Positions 23,411 to 34,283 of a DNA stretch of 64,000 nt are shown piece after piece; the stretch's first letter is position 1; every line of letters begins with the position of its first letter. The position numbers were made by a program, and so were the translations under genes. Source of the stretch: Macrocystis pyrifera (taxonomy: Eukaryota > Sar > Phaeophyceae > Laminariales > Laminariaceae). The stretch is taken from the NCBI GenBank assembly GCA_031763025.1, contig JASSKH010000006.1, positions 10,413,691 through 10,477,690 of the forward strand. Reading direction: 5' to 3'. A model generated the notes under the pieces. The model searched no databases. It was given only the letters and a program-made list of their open reading frames with translations, and had not been told where the DNA came from.

Positions 23411-24818
23411 GTGTTGTGAGATTGGTCCTATTTAGGAGCTCTCTTATTTTCTTCGGCGTTATTACGAACACGAATAAGAAAAAAAAAGGCCAAAATATGT
23501 ATACCTACGCCTTTTGAGCCATTTAGAGGCACTACTACTCGGGAAATGGCTCGCTGGCCCTTCCTCTGATTGGCCAGCACCCGACCGTGCCTTTTGACAG
23601 CTGAAAGGTTCCAACTACGCCCGTCTGAGGTCACTGAAGTTGGGCTTCTCAATTTTTTAGCTTATGTTGCACCTGTACATGGCTCAACCTGTACCTACAA
23701 TGTATACAAAGTACAAAACGTCAAAATTGTCCAAAACTCTTGCGTGTAGTTACGGTAAAACAGCCTTTAGTAAAACTTACGCGTAAATATCGTCAACTAT
23801 CAGGGAATTTCGATAATTTGCCCCGGGGATGAAATAGGTGTATCCCCGGCATGTACTGTTTGCGATGGAACTCCGTTTGGCCTCTTAATAAGAGACATTG
23901 TCATGTATACTCATCATGCTGTATCGTACTGCTGCCACTGCAGTCACCAGCAATTGTGTATTGATTGAGGTTCAGCCACACAAAGTGGTTTTCTATGTTG
24001 GGAGCTCAGGGAAAAACGTAAATCCGGGGGGAAATAGCTTTTGCGGCACCCCTGATTGGCTACGCGTAACCAATAAAACGTGTTTTACATCTCTGCTACG
24101 AAACATCTCCTCCCCAAATCAGATAGCTTCTTCTAGCCAACAGCCCAGCTTCTTTAATGAGGTGTTTTGTGGTGTGCGGTACTCTACAACAGTAACAATA
24201 CACCCCCTCTCGCATTCCTCCCCCAGAAGGTGGCATCGCAATCTGATCGTGTTTTTTATTATTTTTTGTTGACAGCTCGAGTCGCTTGGTTCCAACGGCC
24301 CTGTAGTCGTATTTCAGTTTTGCCAGAATAGAGGGTTCAATTGAATCGTTTGTAGGTGTAATTGAAGCCCAAAGTAGGGGAAGCTCAACTTGAGTAGCCA
24401 CAGAGAGGTGTACCCGGAATTTTTCGACCAACAATAGGTACGATCGTGGTGCTTGCGCATCAGACGGAGGGCCAGGAAGCCTCTTCCCGAGTGCAGTATT
24501 CAGTGTACCTATAAAAAGCTCGAATTGCATAGGTACACCTTTTCTTTGTACTTTTACATACAAAAAACTGGTTTTACTATAACCGAAAAGCGCCCGGGAG
24601 GAGAAGCCATTATCTGTTGTGAAACTTTCCCTCTAGCTGAAGTCACTGCAGCGTGGTGAAGGCCGGTCCCTCGCCTCGCACCACACAGGTAACAGCTGGT
24701 ATACCGTGGAGTCTTGATCAACAAGGCACACTCAAGCTGGGCGACCTCCCCGGCCACCGCCCTTCTCTCCCGAGAGGGCTCAGAGTGAGCAGAATGCAGA
24801 GAGGACAAGGACGGGTTG
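23411..24818. other. No gene established; one unremarkable minus-strand frame
   Basis: A 155-codon minus-strand frame (24563-24096, starting MYVKVQRKGVPMQFELFIGT) is free of low complexity, but a frame of this length is expected by chance once or twice in a window this size. It has no recognisable domain, and I do not call it a gene. Confidence 0.35.
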
Positions 24819-24918
24819 TTAACCCCTTCAGAACCGCAGTCCCGTTTTGAGGACAAACTACTTGAAACTGGAGTGTTTTCGTCCCCAAAACGGGACTGCG
24901 GTTCTAAAAGGGCGTTAA
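24819..24918. mobile_element. piggyBac-like MITE with TTAA target duplication
   Basis: A 92-bp element (24823-24914) is bounded on both sides by TTAA (24819-24822, 24915-24918). The ends are inverted: CCCCTTCAGAACCGCAGTCC on the left, CGCCCTTTTAGAACCGCAGT on the right read inward, and the match extends through CCCGTTTTGRGGAC. A TTAA target duplication and ends starting with C runs are characteristic of the piggyBac superfamily. The element codes for nothing and would need a transposase from elsewhere. A decayed relative is at 7543-7635. Confidence 0.85.
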
Positions 24919-25494
24919 TTTTCGGGCGATCCCTCTCTGCCTTGTGGTTTGTTTTTATCGGCGTGTTTCACGTTCGTTTCTCGCGAACAAGGGTTAGAAA
25001 TCATATGCTTTATTTACGATGTGAAACATACTCCATTCCCCCAGTTCTGCTTTCGGCTTTGTTTTCCCTTGTTGAGATTGATTTCGTATTATCACCACTC
25101 TCGGCACATACTATCGTCGCAGCTAGACGTCTCGTCACATCATCATACGAAGTATCATACGGTCGGAGGAACGAGAGGGATACATGTATCTGTTGATATG
25201 TTAGTGTTCAGGTACACCCCCCTGCCGTAAATGAGAGTGCTAGTTCCTTGTCTTGGCACCCAGCTGCTCTTAAGATCACATCGCTACGTACGAACTCAGC
25301 TGACAGCTAATCCAAACACTTAATTGTATTGTCCCAGCGAAATGTGTCTCACTTTGTTCGAAATATTGCCGCCGGCTGTTATTCCCTGTATATGTACGTG
25401 TGTATACGTATATATACATACCTAACCCTCTATAATACATATATTATATATATATATGTCCGTGCCATTTAGTTTTGGCCGTTTTTTTCTTTCT
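24919..25494. other. No gene recognised
   Basis: Ordinary sequence with a (TA)n-rich tract at about 25420-25460. Confidence 0.45.
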
Positions 25495-25690
25495 CCCTCC
25501 TATGTGGTAGCCGTAACTCAGATCCGGATGACACACCGGTACCTAGCAGGCTCTTCTTCCTCCCCCTTGACAGTACGTGCCTGCATTTATATCGCGAGAA
25601 GTGTTCAGCACTTCCTTGCCTCGTCGACTTCAAGTATGCATAGTAGGGTCGAATCGTGCTTGCCCACGCTACCATGCGTTGTTCTCGGAT
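25495..25690 (-). mobile_element. tRNA-derived SINE fragment
   Basis: The order of blocks (GATCCGG, GGCTCTTC, GTACGTGCCTGCATTTATATCGCGAGAAG, then TCGTCGACTT and GTCGAATCGTGCTTGCCC) matches the body of the minus-strand SINE at 29400-29712. The tRNA-like head is not preserved. Confidence 0.55.
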
Positions 25691-25909
25691 CCACGGTGGA
25701 CGGCGGGGATATACGCTATACGCACTATTAATACGACAAACACAATGGGACCTGCACCGAACGTGCCATGGCCCATTTCCGTACCAGCATATATTTAGAT
25801 TGTATTTTTTCCATCACATGGCATATCTCCGCCCTTCTTTTCTCTCTCCCTCCTATATATATATACTGAAGTATATAGTTATATACCGCACCCTGGCCAA
25901 TTCCTATTT

Positions 25910-28780
25910 CCATAGTCTCTTGTGTCTACAATCGATTTTGGCGGCTGTGTTGTTAATTGGAATTGTCTCGACAGTTTTTGGCTGCTGTCGAATATTTGGA
26001 GTTATCCAGACAAATGATTTCGGTGAGTGTCTATTAAATAAAAATTGTCCTGGCAGTTGATTTCGGTGATTGTCTATGAATTGGAATTGTCCAGACAAAT
26101 GATTTCGAAGACCATCTATGAATTGGAATTGTGTGAGCCATAGATTTCGAGAGTTGTTCATGAAGTGGAATTATCTAGACAGTTGATTTCGGAGACTGCA
26201 AATTATTTGGAATTACCCAGCCCCATTGATTTCGGGTACTGGTCCATTATTTAGGATTTTCCGACAATTGATATCGATTGCGGTCTATTCTATTGGAATT
26301 TTCCAGGGCTTTTCGCGGGTCAGGTCAAATCTCATGGGTCGGGTCGGGTCGGGTTGGGTCAGGTCAGCTGACCCGACCCGACCCGCGAGATTTTGAAAGC
26401 CTCTTGACCCGATCCGACCCGACCCGCGATCTTAAAAAAGTTGTTGACCCGACCCGACTCGACCCGTGAGATTTGAAAATATCCTGACCCGACCCGACCC
26501 GACCCGCGAGATTTCAAAACCTCCTGACCCGACCCGACCCGACCCGCCACCTTCGGATTGACCCGTGAGACACGGGTTTCATGCGGGTCGGGTCACCTCG
26601 ACCCACGAGACTATTTATCTTGACCCGCAGGTCCGACCTGCGGATCCGGCTCGTGGGTCGACAGTTCAAGAACAATTTAATACTCATTTTTGTGCCCACA
26701 ACCGATATGTGGCCTGGCTGTAGTGGGTATAAATGGATGCGGGCAAGCGTATAAGGATTTGGCAGTGTTTGAATGTTTGAAAAAGATACCAAAGGAATAT
26801 TATTGAGTATTGATACGAGAAAAACCTTTGGGTAAGAGAGCGGGAAGTGTTTTGAGCGTCGGATCCGCGGGCCGGATGCGCGGGTCCGACCCGCGGGTCA
26901 GCAGAAAATAACTCGCGGGTCACGCTGACCCGACCTGCGAGTGACCCGTTTCTCGCGGGTCATGACCTGACCCGACCCGTGAGCTTTTCATCACCTCTTG
27001 ACCCGACCCGACCCGACCCGTGACATTTGAAAAACTCTTGACCCGACCCGACCCAACCCGTGAGATTTGAAAACCTCTTGACCCGACCCGACTCGACCCG
27101 TGAGATTTAAAAAAAAGTTGTTGACCCGACCCGACCCGACCCGTGACATTTTGAACAACCCGTGACCCGACCCGCGGGTTGGGTAATGACCCGCGAAAAG
27201 CCCTGGAATTTTCCAAACAATGGAGATTTTGAGCTTCAATTGAATGGAATTGTGCGGACTTCGACGATTGGAAACAAACTGAAATTGTCCGCACAACTTT
27301 ATTTCAGACGCCGCCCAAGAAATCATTTGCTCGAGAAATGCCATCGCCTTGTACCTAGTTGCTGTATTCTATTTGTCATTCCCCATTGAATTGATACTGC
27401 TCGTAATGAGGCACAAAAATGTACCTTGCAACTGATTGGCTATACAGGGAACTTCCCGATCCTGCGGTATAGGCAATCATAGCGTGGTGCTGTAGTGTAC
27501 TGGCCAAATCGATTGCATCTCTACATGTAGCTGCCAGCTTTCAAAAATAGCAGAGCCCTGTAGAACTCGATTGTCCGGAAAACTCCAATTATTAGTAGAT
27601 CGCTTCCGAACCCAATTGTCCTGACAATCCCAATTGATGGACAGTCTCCCAAAGCAGTTGCCCCGACAATTCAAATTAATGTACATTACCCGAAATTAAG
27701 TTTTTAAGCAATGAAAATTATTAGAAAGCCTGTGAAATCGTTTGTCAGGACAATTCCCACTAATAAGCAGTCTCCGAGATCACTTGTCAGGACAATATCA
27801 ATCTTTAGAAAGCACCAAACATCAATTTTTCAGACAATTCCAATTCATGGACAAACTCTGAAACCAATCGTCAGGACAATTTCAGTTGATGGAGAGTCTC
27901 CCAAATCATTTGTCCGGACAATTCAATTTGTCTGAAAGCACCAGACATCAATTGTTCAGACAATTCCAAGTAAGTCTCCCAAGTCAGTTGTCGGAACAAA
28001 TCAAATGAACAGACAGTCTCCAAGATCACTTGTCAAAGCTTTTTTCTGTTGCTAAATAGTATCTTGACATCACTCGCCCGGACACTTCCAGTCAATAGGC
28101 AGCTTTGGGACTTGGTTGCAGGGCCAATAGTCTATTGGTAGGTCTATTGTCCAAGATATAAGCAGAAAAGGATGGGACACATCAACTTTAGGTAAGGATT
28201 ACATATTCGTACGTAGGACGTATTGATACCACCTAGCCCATGTGTTCATATGTGATTCATTCCAAAAACATCTAGCAAAAACAAAATCCGTACGCACCGA
28301 TAGTTTGAAGTGTACGGGCAAATTGATTTAGGAGACTGTTTATCAATTGGCAAAGATAATTTTGAAGAATTTCTATTATCAATACTGTAGTTGAAATTGT
28401 CCGGACAATTGATTTTGTATATGTACTGTCTGTTAGTTGGAATTGCCCGGATAATGGATTTGGAAGGCGGTCTGCTAATCGAAATTGTCAGGACAAATCA
28501 CTTTGGAGACTGTCTATTAATTGGAATTGTCGGGACATTTGATCTGGGAGACGGTCTATTAATTGGAATTGTCGGGACAGCAGATATAGGAGACGGTCTA
28601 TTAATTAAAATTGGCCAGACAATTCAAGGAATTTTCTGGACAATAGGGCTAGGTGGGGTCATTTCATAGAAATTGTCTGGACAATAGGGCTCGATGCGTT
28701 TTTCAATTGGGTGGAGTTAGGGACGACAGTAGACAAGTCAATTGCAATAGGAAACCAATAATAGACAATTGGACTGCCCT
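25910..28780. repeat. Minisatellite of about 50-bp units with an internal palindrome
   Basis: Units read approximately ATTGGAATTGTCCGGACAAT followed by TGATTTCGGAGACGGTCTATTA. GAATTGTCCGGACAATTC is itself palindromic. The array is in one orientation at about 25915-26290 and 28310-28700, and in the opposite orientation at about 27560-28030. Frames across it show a 16-17-residue period (SPRSLVRTI, GDGLLIGIVGT), which is the repeat translated. A hAT element interrupts it at 26304-27205. Confidence 0.85.
26304..27205. mobile_element. Non-autonomous hAT element, 902 bp
   Basis: Ends are inverted repeats CAGGGCTTTTCGCGGGTCA and its complement TGACCCGCGAAAAGCCCTG, flanked by an exact 8-bp target duplication GAATTTTC (26296-26303 and 27206-27213). 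An 8-bp duplication with CAGGG ends is diagnostic of hAT. Both subterminal regions (about 26330-26570 and 26870-27190) consist of tandem TGACCCGACCCGACCCG units with short A/T spacers, probably transposase-binding repeats. The 300-bp core has no transposase frame. The insertion sits within a minisatellite unit. Confidence 0.93.
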
Positions 28781-29037
28781 ATAACACTTGAGATAACACA
28801 GCCCCTGGGACGGATTTCAGACCCGGTTTCCTCCAAAACATGCCTTGAGGGGGGCACACAGGTGGCTCTTGGAAAGGTTTCGTTGAGAAGGTTGTATCGA
28901 CGCATCGCTCGTCGTATACAGTACGCCCTCCCCGCTGTCGAGAAACCCACCTTTGAAATCGTCCGAGGGGGTGTGTTATCTTATCACACGTGTGATACGG
29001 TGTTGTCTACCAGGTATTGTCCAGGGTGTGATACCAA
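28781..29037. other. No gene recognised
   Basis: A 104-codon plus frame at 28769-29083 (MDCPITLEITQPLGRISDPV) crosses from the minisatellite edge into the SINE head and is not credible as a gene. Confidence 0.4.
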
Positions 29038-29290
29038 CCGGGCGCCCCGGTGGCCTAGTGGTACGCTCGAATGCTGCTATTAATAGAGTTGAAACCCCTC
29101 CGTGGTCAGAGATTATTTATTTCCCAAGAAGAGAAAACGGGATCTACTGCTGAGAGCGCATAGTGCGGGTAGGCAACAACAATTCGCTGTTCGACAATCA
29201 AGAGTCGACGAGGGAAAGAAAAAGGGCAGTTTTTTCTCTCGAGAAAAAAATGAAGGCACGAACCGTGGTGGGCAGGGGGGAGGAAAGCCT
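29038..29290 (+). mobile_element. tRNA-derived SINE, copy 3
   Basis: Head GGGCGCCCCGGTGGCCTAGT with an A-box-like GTGGCCTAGTGG (29051-29062) and a weaker B-box-like GAGTTGAAACCCC (about 29087-29099). The body ends in AAAAAAATGAAGGCACGAAC, homologous to the corresponding part of the 9.5-10.2 kb copies. Confidence 0.65.
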
Positions 29291-29375
29291 GCTATTACGG
29301 AGGACCATGCCTAACGGGACCAAATATTGTTGGTAAAAATAGGGAAATATATAGGTTTTATAATATAGGGGAAAA
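29291..29375 (-). mobile_element. Truncated MITE, family A copy 3
   Basis: TATTACGGAGGACCAT, GGGACCAAATATTG and ATATATAGGTTTT match, in reverse, the right half of the element at 17636-17747. The other half is lost. It sits directly at the end of the preceding SINE. Confidence 0.7.
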
Positions 29376-29399
29376 AGAAAAAACGCACATGTACGTAGA

Positions 29400-29712
29400 A
29401 CACATGGTCGTCACACCGATCCGGGGTAACACATCAGGCTCTCCTCGCCCCTCGCCACTACGGCTCGTGCCTTGCAAATTTTATTGCGAGAAGACTTGAG
29501 CCCTTTCTTCCGTCGTCGACTCGCGTCGAATTGCTCCTGCCCGCGCGCAGCGCTCTTAGCAGTTAACTCCTTGTATTTCTGAAAATAAATTCACGATCTC
29601 GGCACGGTGGGGTTCGAACTCCACGACCAACTCTATTGTTAATAGTGATTAGGAGTAGCATACGAGCGTAACCACGTAGTAAGCACTATCGATAGACCAC
29701 CGGGACGCTGTC
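29400..29712 (-). mobile_element. tRNA-derived SINE, copy 4
   Basis: Reverse orientation. The B box on the minus strand is GGAGTTCGAACCCC (complement at 29609-29622), and the A-box-like GGTGGTCTATCGATAGTG lies at about 29687-29704. A putative intervening segment lengthens the tRNA-like head. The body carries GCAAGGCACGAGCCGTAGTG, homologous to the GGCACGTACCG block of the other copies. Confidence 0.75.
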
Positions 29713-30099
29713 AGCGACTCCCGTGTGCCGTATCCGGAATTATGTCTCATGCGATATTGTGGTATGTACGGCTGCACGCATAACATATAATATGTACTAT
29801 AAATTATGAATTGTTGTTCTCAGTATTATGTCGTAGTGCAGGAGTGGCAAGTCGGTACAGCAAGCAGTACATTTTGTTTCGGTGCACGTCATGTGTCTCT
29901 TTATCGTGTTAAACCTCCGGTTCTGAAACCCGGAGATTCTGTAAATATGCTACAAATGTTTTTTATCTTTTGTTTTTTTTTTTGGTAAAAAATGTCTTTT
30001 CCGCAGCAACTATACTATTTCCTGTATAATAGTGGCCTATGAAACACGCCTTAAGGAACATGACATAGATCCCGAGCCTAATCTGTTGAGGTCGTCACA
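29713..30099. other. No gene recognised
   Basis: AT-rich, with a T run at 29967-29983. No supported feature. Confidence 0.45.
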
Positions 30100-30530
30100 G
30101 TGCCGGTACCAGTCATTGGGACTCAGTCATTGACTCGCGAGTCCGAGTTATTTTGAAGTGTTGACTCCCCGGGGTACCACAAACTGAAATGCCTTAAGTC
30201 CTCGCGGGTACCGAGCCAACGGGTCAATAAAAAAGAGAACACGTTTTGTGTGTGTTTTGTTATTGCCCTTTGAAAACAAAACTGCGGAAAGTCGTCAGAG
30301 TATCAGTACTAGTCATCGAGACTCCGTCATTGACTCGCAAGTTCTACGAGTCATTTTAAAGTACTGAGTTCCTAGGGTACCAGCAGCTGAAATGGCTGAG
30401 TCCTCGCGAATCCCCAGGGTACTGAAATGACTGAGTCCTCGCGAGTCCTAAGGGTACCAGAAACTGCCATAGCCGAGTCCTCGCGAGTCCCCAGGGTACA
30501 AGAAGCTGCACTGACAGGTACTCACTGATA
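30100..30530. repeat. Minisatellite with units containing GAGTCCTCGCGAGTCC
   Basis: Imperfect units of about 40-45 bp (CGAGTCCTCGCGAGTCCCCA, GGGTACCAG, AACTGAAATG). The outer ends CAGTGCCGGTACCAGTCATT and, read inward, CAGATCACCAGTATCAGTGA are loosely inverted. With CAG ends and tandem subterminal units, the block could be an eroded hAT-like element, but no target duplication is visible. Confidence 0.65.
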
Positions 30531-30992
30531 CTGGTGATCTGATATCCTTTGCAAACCTGGTAGGCGCATTCGTTCGATCTTAGGAAAAGCTTACATTCAC
30601 CGCGAGTTTTGTTTGACCAGCAGATCACGACAAAAGTGCACCGTGTTGTGCTTTCTTGTCGTAAAACTATGCCTGCATTATGGTCATTCTTTAGCCCCTA
30701 GCCCGTAGAACTACGTTGCGGCGCTCGTGCTTCGCGGAACGCGGGGTTCGGTTTGAACTTTGCTGCCGCCGGTATGCGAGTGGTTGGCATTGTCGCCGAC
30801 GTTCAACGTTAAACAACATCGATGGCGCGGGATCTCGTACGTGTTTCGAGTTGACGCTGCTGTGAGTAGAATAGTACGTCGTTGGTTGTGCGCATTTCAT
30901 GATATTTAATAGTACATACCGGTGCATTTGTTTCTGGTGCGGCGGCGTTTTTGTCCATGTCTGTCACTTGGTGACGGTATCAATTACTGTAG
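30531..30992. other. Upstream region or 5' intron of the PHD-finger gene
   Basis: No coding segment is recognised. The sequence TTACTGTAG directly before 30993 would serve as a 3' splice site for the following coding block, and an in-frame TAG at 30990-30992 means the coding frame cannot simply continue upstream. The first exon and promoter are not identified. Confidence 0.4.
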
Positions 30993-33900
30993 ACGAAATC
31001 TGACAGTGGATTCCGCAATCCCCACCCCAACCTTGCCGACGCACAGGGCAAGAACGCACGGCAGTGCAAGGGCTCTCCAGGCCTCATCTCCGGCCCGTCG
31101 CCCTCCCCTGTAAACGTCTGTGCGGCCTGCGAGACAGGCGGCACGGGAAGATCGGTCGCATGCTGCCGGGCGTGCAATCGGCTATTTCACCCCCGATGTG
31201 CGGGGTACGTCTCGAGTATGAGCGGGACACCCCCGCCTGACTGGGTGTGCCCCGACTGCCCCGGCGGGACAAAGGGCACCGACGATGAGGGGGTGCACCC
31301 ATTTTTCAAGGGTAAGGGCATCATAGCGAAAGGGGGCCCCACGTGGTGCGCTTTTTGCCTTCACGGCAGAGCTTGGGGCAGGAACAAAGGCGTCAAGCAG
31401 AGACGATGCCAAGAGTGCGGGTTGAAGACCCACGGCATCTGCCTCGACCTTTGCCCGCGTTCCGCGGACGGAACATTGGAGTGCCCGGAGTGCCACCGGA
31501 GGCGTGAAGGAGTTTCTCTCGACGGGCCCGTCTTCGCGCGCCTCCGGGAGGCGGCGGAGGGGGCGGCGCGGGAGGGGGTGAGGGCTGCGGACGCCGCGGG
31601 AACGGCAACGGGAAGGCACTTCCCCAAGGAATTCCGTTTGTCGACAGGGTCTGGTGGAGTTCCTTCTGCACCTGCCGCCGCTACCGCCACCACTGCCGTC
31701 ACGGGCAGGTCGGATGAAGAAAAGGTGAGCTTGGCAGCAAAGCAGCTTGACCCTGCACTGGTAGAGGGAAGGGGCGGCACCGCCACCGCTACCGGTACCG
31801 ACGAAGCCGCTACTGCCGCGTCCGCAGCCATCTTCGATGCGCTGTCCAGCCACAGCAGAAGCGGCCGCGGCGACACCGCGTCGTTGTGCAAATCCTCGTT
31901 GGCCGCAACCGGCGGTGGTGGCACTGGTGGCGCTGGTGTTGGTGTTGGTGTTGGTGTTGTTGTTGGTGGCGTTGGTGTTGGTCGTGGCGTTGGTGGTGGT
32001 GGTGGTCGTCGTCGTTTTGTTGGTGGTGTTGGTGTTGTTGTTGTTGGTGGTGATGGCGGTGGTGGTGTTGGTGTTGGTGCTGGCGTCGGTGTTGGTGTTG
32101 GCGTTGGTGCAGGTGGTTATGGTAGTGGTGGTGGTGTTGATGGTGGTGTTGGTGGTGTTGGTAGTAGTACTGGTACCGGTGGAGCTGGTGCTGGTGATGG
32201 CACTGGTGCTGCTTGCGCTGGTGGGGGTGGTCCTGCTGCTGGTGCTACTGCTAGTGTTGCGGCTGCTGTCCCTACGGCTGACGCCCCTGGCGCTGAGGTT
32301 GCTGCTTCGGGTCGCGCTACTGGTACTGCGTCCACTGCTGCTGGTTCTGAGGTCACTGCCTCAGGGGTTACGCTTGTTGGGGCCGCAGCTGCTGGTGCTG
32401 TGGCTTTTACCGCTGCTGCTGGCGCTGCCGCTGCGACTGCTGCTGCTGGTGATGATGACGCTGGTGGTGCTTCGGAAGCTGCTGTTTCTGGGACTGGCGA
32501 TGATGGCGCTGATGGTGCTTCCGTCGCTGGTGGTGGTGGTGCTTCTGCTGGTGCTGCCGCTGCTACTGAGACAACGGTAACTGTGCCGCGATTCGATGCG
32601 GGAGAATCGGCTTCCCGAGATGGGTTAGACGTATGGGCGGCTTTGAGGGAGGTCACGCACGAGCGTGCCCCCTTCGACGGGCGCTCTGATCGTGAGGTGG
32701 CGGCGGTGGTGGGGGTGGCGGCGGAGGAAACGGTAGCAGGGGCAGGGTCACGGACTGTGAAAGAGCACGAGACAGAGGCAGGGGTGGCGGCTGCAGTGTC
32801 AGATGCTGCTTCGGCGGTCGAGGACGCCGTCGCGGTAGCACAGGAGGAGGCGGAGGAAGCCGCGGTAAAAGCTAAGGAGGAGGCAGAGACAATGCTGGCG
32901 GGGGGCTAAGAAGAAAGGGGAGGAGATGCAGGCTGTGGCTAAGGAGAAGGCGGAGATAGTTACGGCGAAGGCAAAGGAAGAGGCAGAGGTAGTCGCGACG
33001 AAGGCGAAGAAGAAGGCGGGGGAGGTGCTGGCGCTGGCTAAAGGGAAGGCGGAGGCAATCGTAGCGACGGCTACGGCGGAGGCGGCCGCAATATCGTCGG
33101 CCACGGCGAAAGAAGCAGCTGCGAAAGCGGCGGCGGCAGCAGCGGCGGCAGCGAGGGAGAAAGCCGCGGCTGCGATTGCTACAGTGGAGGCGGAAGTGGC
33201 GTCGGAAGCAGCGGCGGAGGCAGCAGCAGCGGCAACAAAGACCGTTAAGGATGTGGAGGACTCTGTGAGACGCGCTCGAGCCTGCCTATTACTAGCAGGG
33301 GTCGCTCGACGCCGGTACGACCGCACTTTGATGAAGGCTTTCACAACGTCCAGACACTCTACGTTCACACGAAGGTCAACGGAAGCGGCGGCGGCGACGG
33401 CGGCGGCGGTCGTAGAGACAGCTGTGGCGGCGGCGGCGGCGGTAAGGGAGGAAGCCGCGGCGGCAGCGGCTAAGGCGGCGGCGGAGGCAGCGGTGGCGGC
33501 GGCAGTCGCGGAAAAACAGATTGAGGACGCCGAGCGCGCAAACGCGAAGGCGGTGGTGCGGATGAGAAAATTGAGAACCTTCTTAACAGCGGAGCTGGCA
33601 GAAGCAACAGCGGAGGCTCGAGGGGCCGTCCAGAAGGCCGATATTTCCGGGAGACGCTCTCGAGCCTGCCTGATGTTGGCAGGACTCGCTCGGCGCCGGC
33701 GCCACCGCGCCTTGATGAAGGCCTTCGTAATGTGCGGGTGCTCCACGTTCACAGCAATGTCAACGGAAGAGGCGGCGGCGGTCGTAGAGACAGCAGAGGT
33801 GGTGGTGGCGGCGGCGCCGGCGGAGGTGGTGGAAGGGGGGGGCAGGGGGGAGAAAGAGGGGGGGAAGAAGAGGGGGAGAAGAGGGGGGGAGGGGAAAAAA

Positions 33901-34283
33901 GGGGGAGGAAGGGAAGGAAGGAGGGGTGGGGGGAGGAAGGGGAGGGGACGAGGGAGGGGGAGAAGGGGGGGGGGGGGGGGGGGGGGGAGGAAGGGAAGGC
34001 GAGGAGGGAGGAAGAGACGCACGAGGAGGAGGAAAGGGAGGAGAGGAGGGAGGGAGAGGGAGGGGAGGAGAAGGGGGAGCGGGGAAAGGGGGAAGAAGGG
34101 AGGAAGACGAAGATGAGGAGAGGAGGGAGGGGGAAAGGGAGGGAGGAGGGGGGAGGGAGGGGGGGGGGGGGGGGGGGGAGGGAGGGAGGAGAGGAGGATG
34201 AGGGAGGAGAGGAGCGCGGCACAAGAAAGCGACACGTCTGCGGCTTCGGACGACGCCATCGAAGTAGCATGGACGAGGTGTGA
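30993..34283 (+). CDS. PHD-type zinc-finger protein with Gly/Val/Ala-rich middle and Ala/Lys/Glu coiled coil
   Basis: The frame is open from 30993. The first ATG, at 31218, lies inside the first finger, so the true start must be upstream, probably in an earlier exon joined at TTACTGTAG (30984-30992). Finger 1 (about 31116-31262) shows VCAAC, VACCRAC, FHPRC and CPDC, the Cys4-His-Cys3 order of PHD fingers, which read histone tails in chromatin. Finger 2 (about 31341-31500) has WCAFC, RCQECG, HGICLDLC and CPEC. Next come an Ala/Thr stretch shared with the 20.9-22.2 kb array, a (GGT)n-encoded Gly/Val tract (31911-32180), Ala-rich sequence, and from about 32640 a long Ala/Lys/Glu coiled coil with two copies of a 39-residue module (33264-33380, 33653-33765). 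The frame shifts by one base at a run of six G (about 32900-32905): dropping one G would join LAG to AKKKGEEMQAVAKEKAE. This may be a sequencing slip, a recent mutation or an intron. From about 33830 the coding becomes G/A-rich low complexity, and the 3' end is uncertain. A chromatin-related nuclear role is inferred from the fingers only. Confidence 0.7.

Noticed and set aside
27711-27935. 74-codon frame with a SPRSLVRTI repeat, and a similar one at 28391-28669
   Set aside because: The 16-17-residue period equals the 50-bp minisatellite unit, and the frame does not survive when the array changes orientation.
29039-29110. Possible true tRNA gene
   Set aside because: The head is tRNA-like, but the B box is poor, a tRNA fold does not close, and the sequence continues into a SINE body shared with other copies.
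31361-32656. Long Leu/Val-rich plus frame and Ala/Pro-rich minus frames
   Set aside because: They are other-frame readings of the (GGT)n and GCT-rich coding DNA of the PHD-finger gene.
32799-34259. 486-codon minus-strand frame rich in Pro, Ser and Ala
   Set aside because: It is the antisense of the plus-strand Ala/Lys/Glu coiled coil and (GGGA)n tract. The zinc fingers and the silent-site pattern of the duplicated module support the plus strand.
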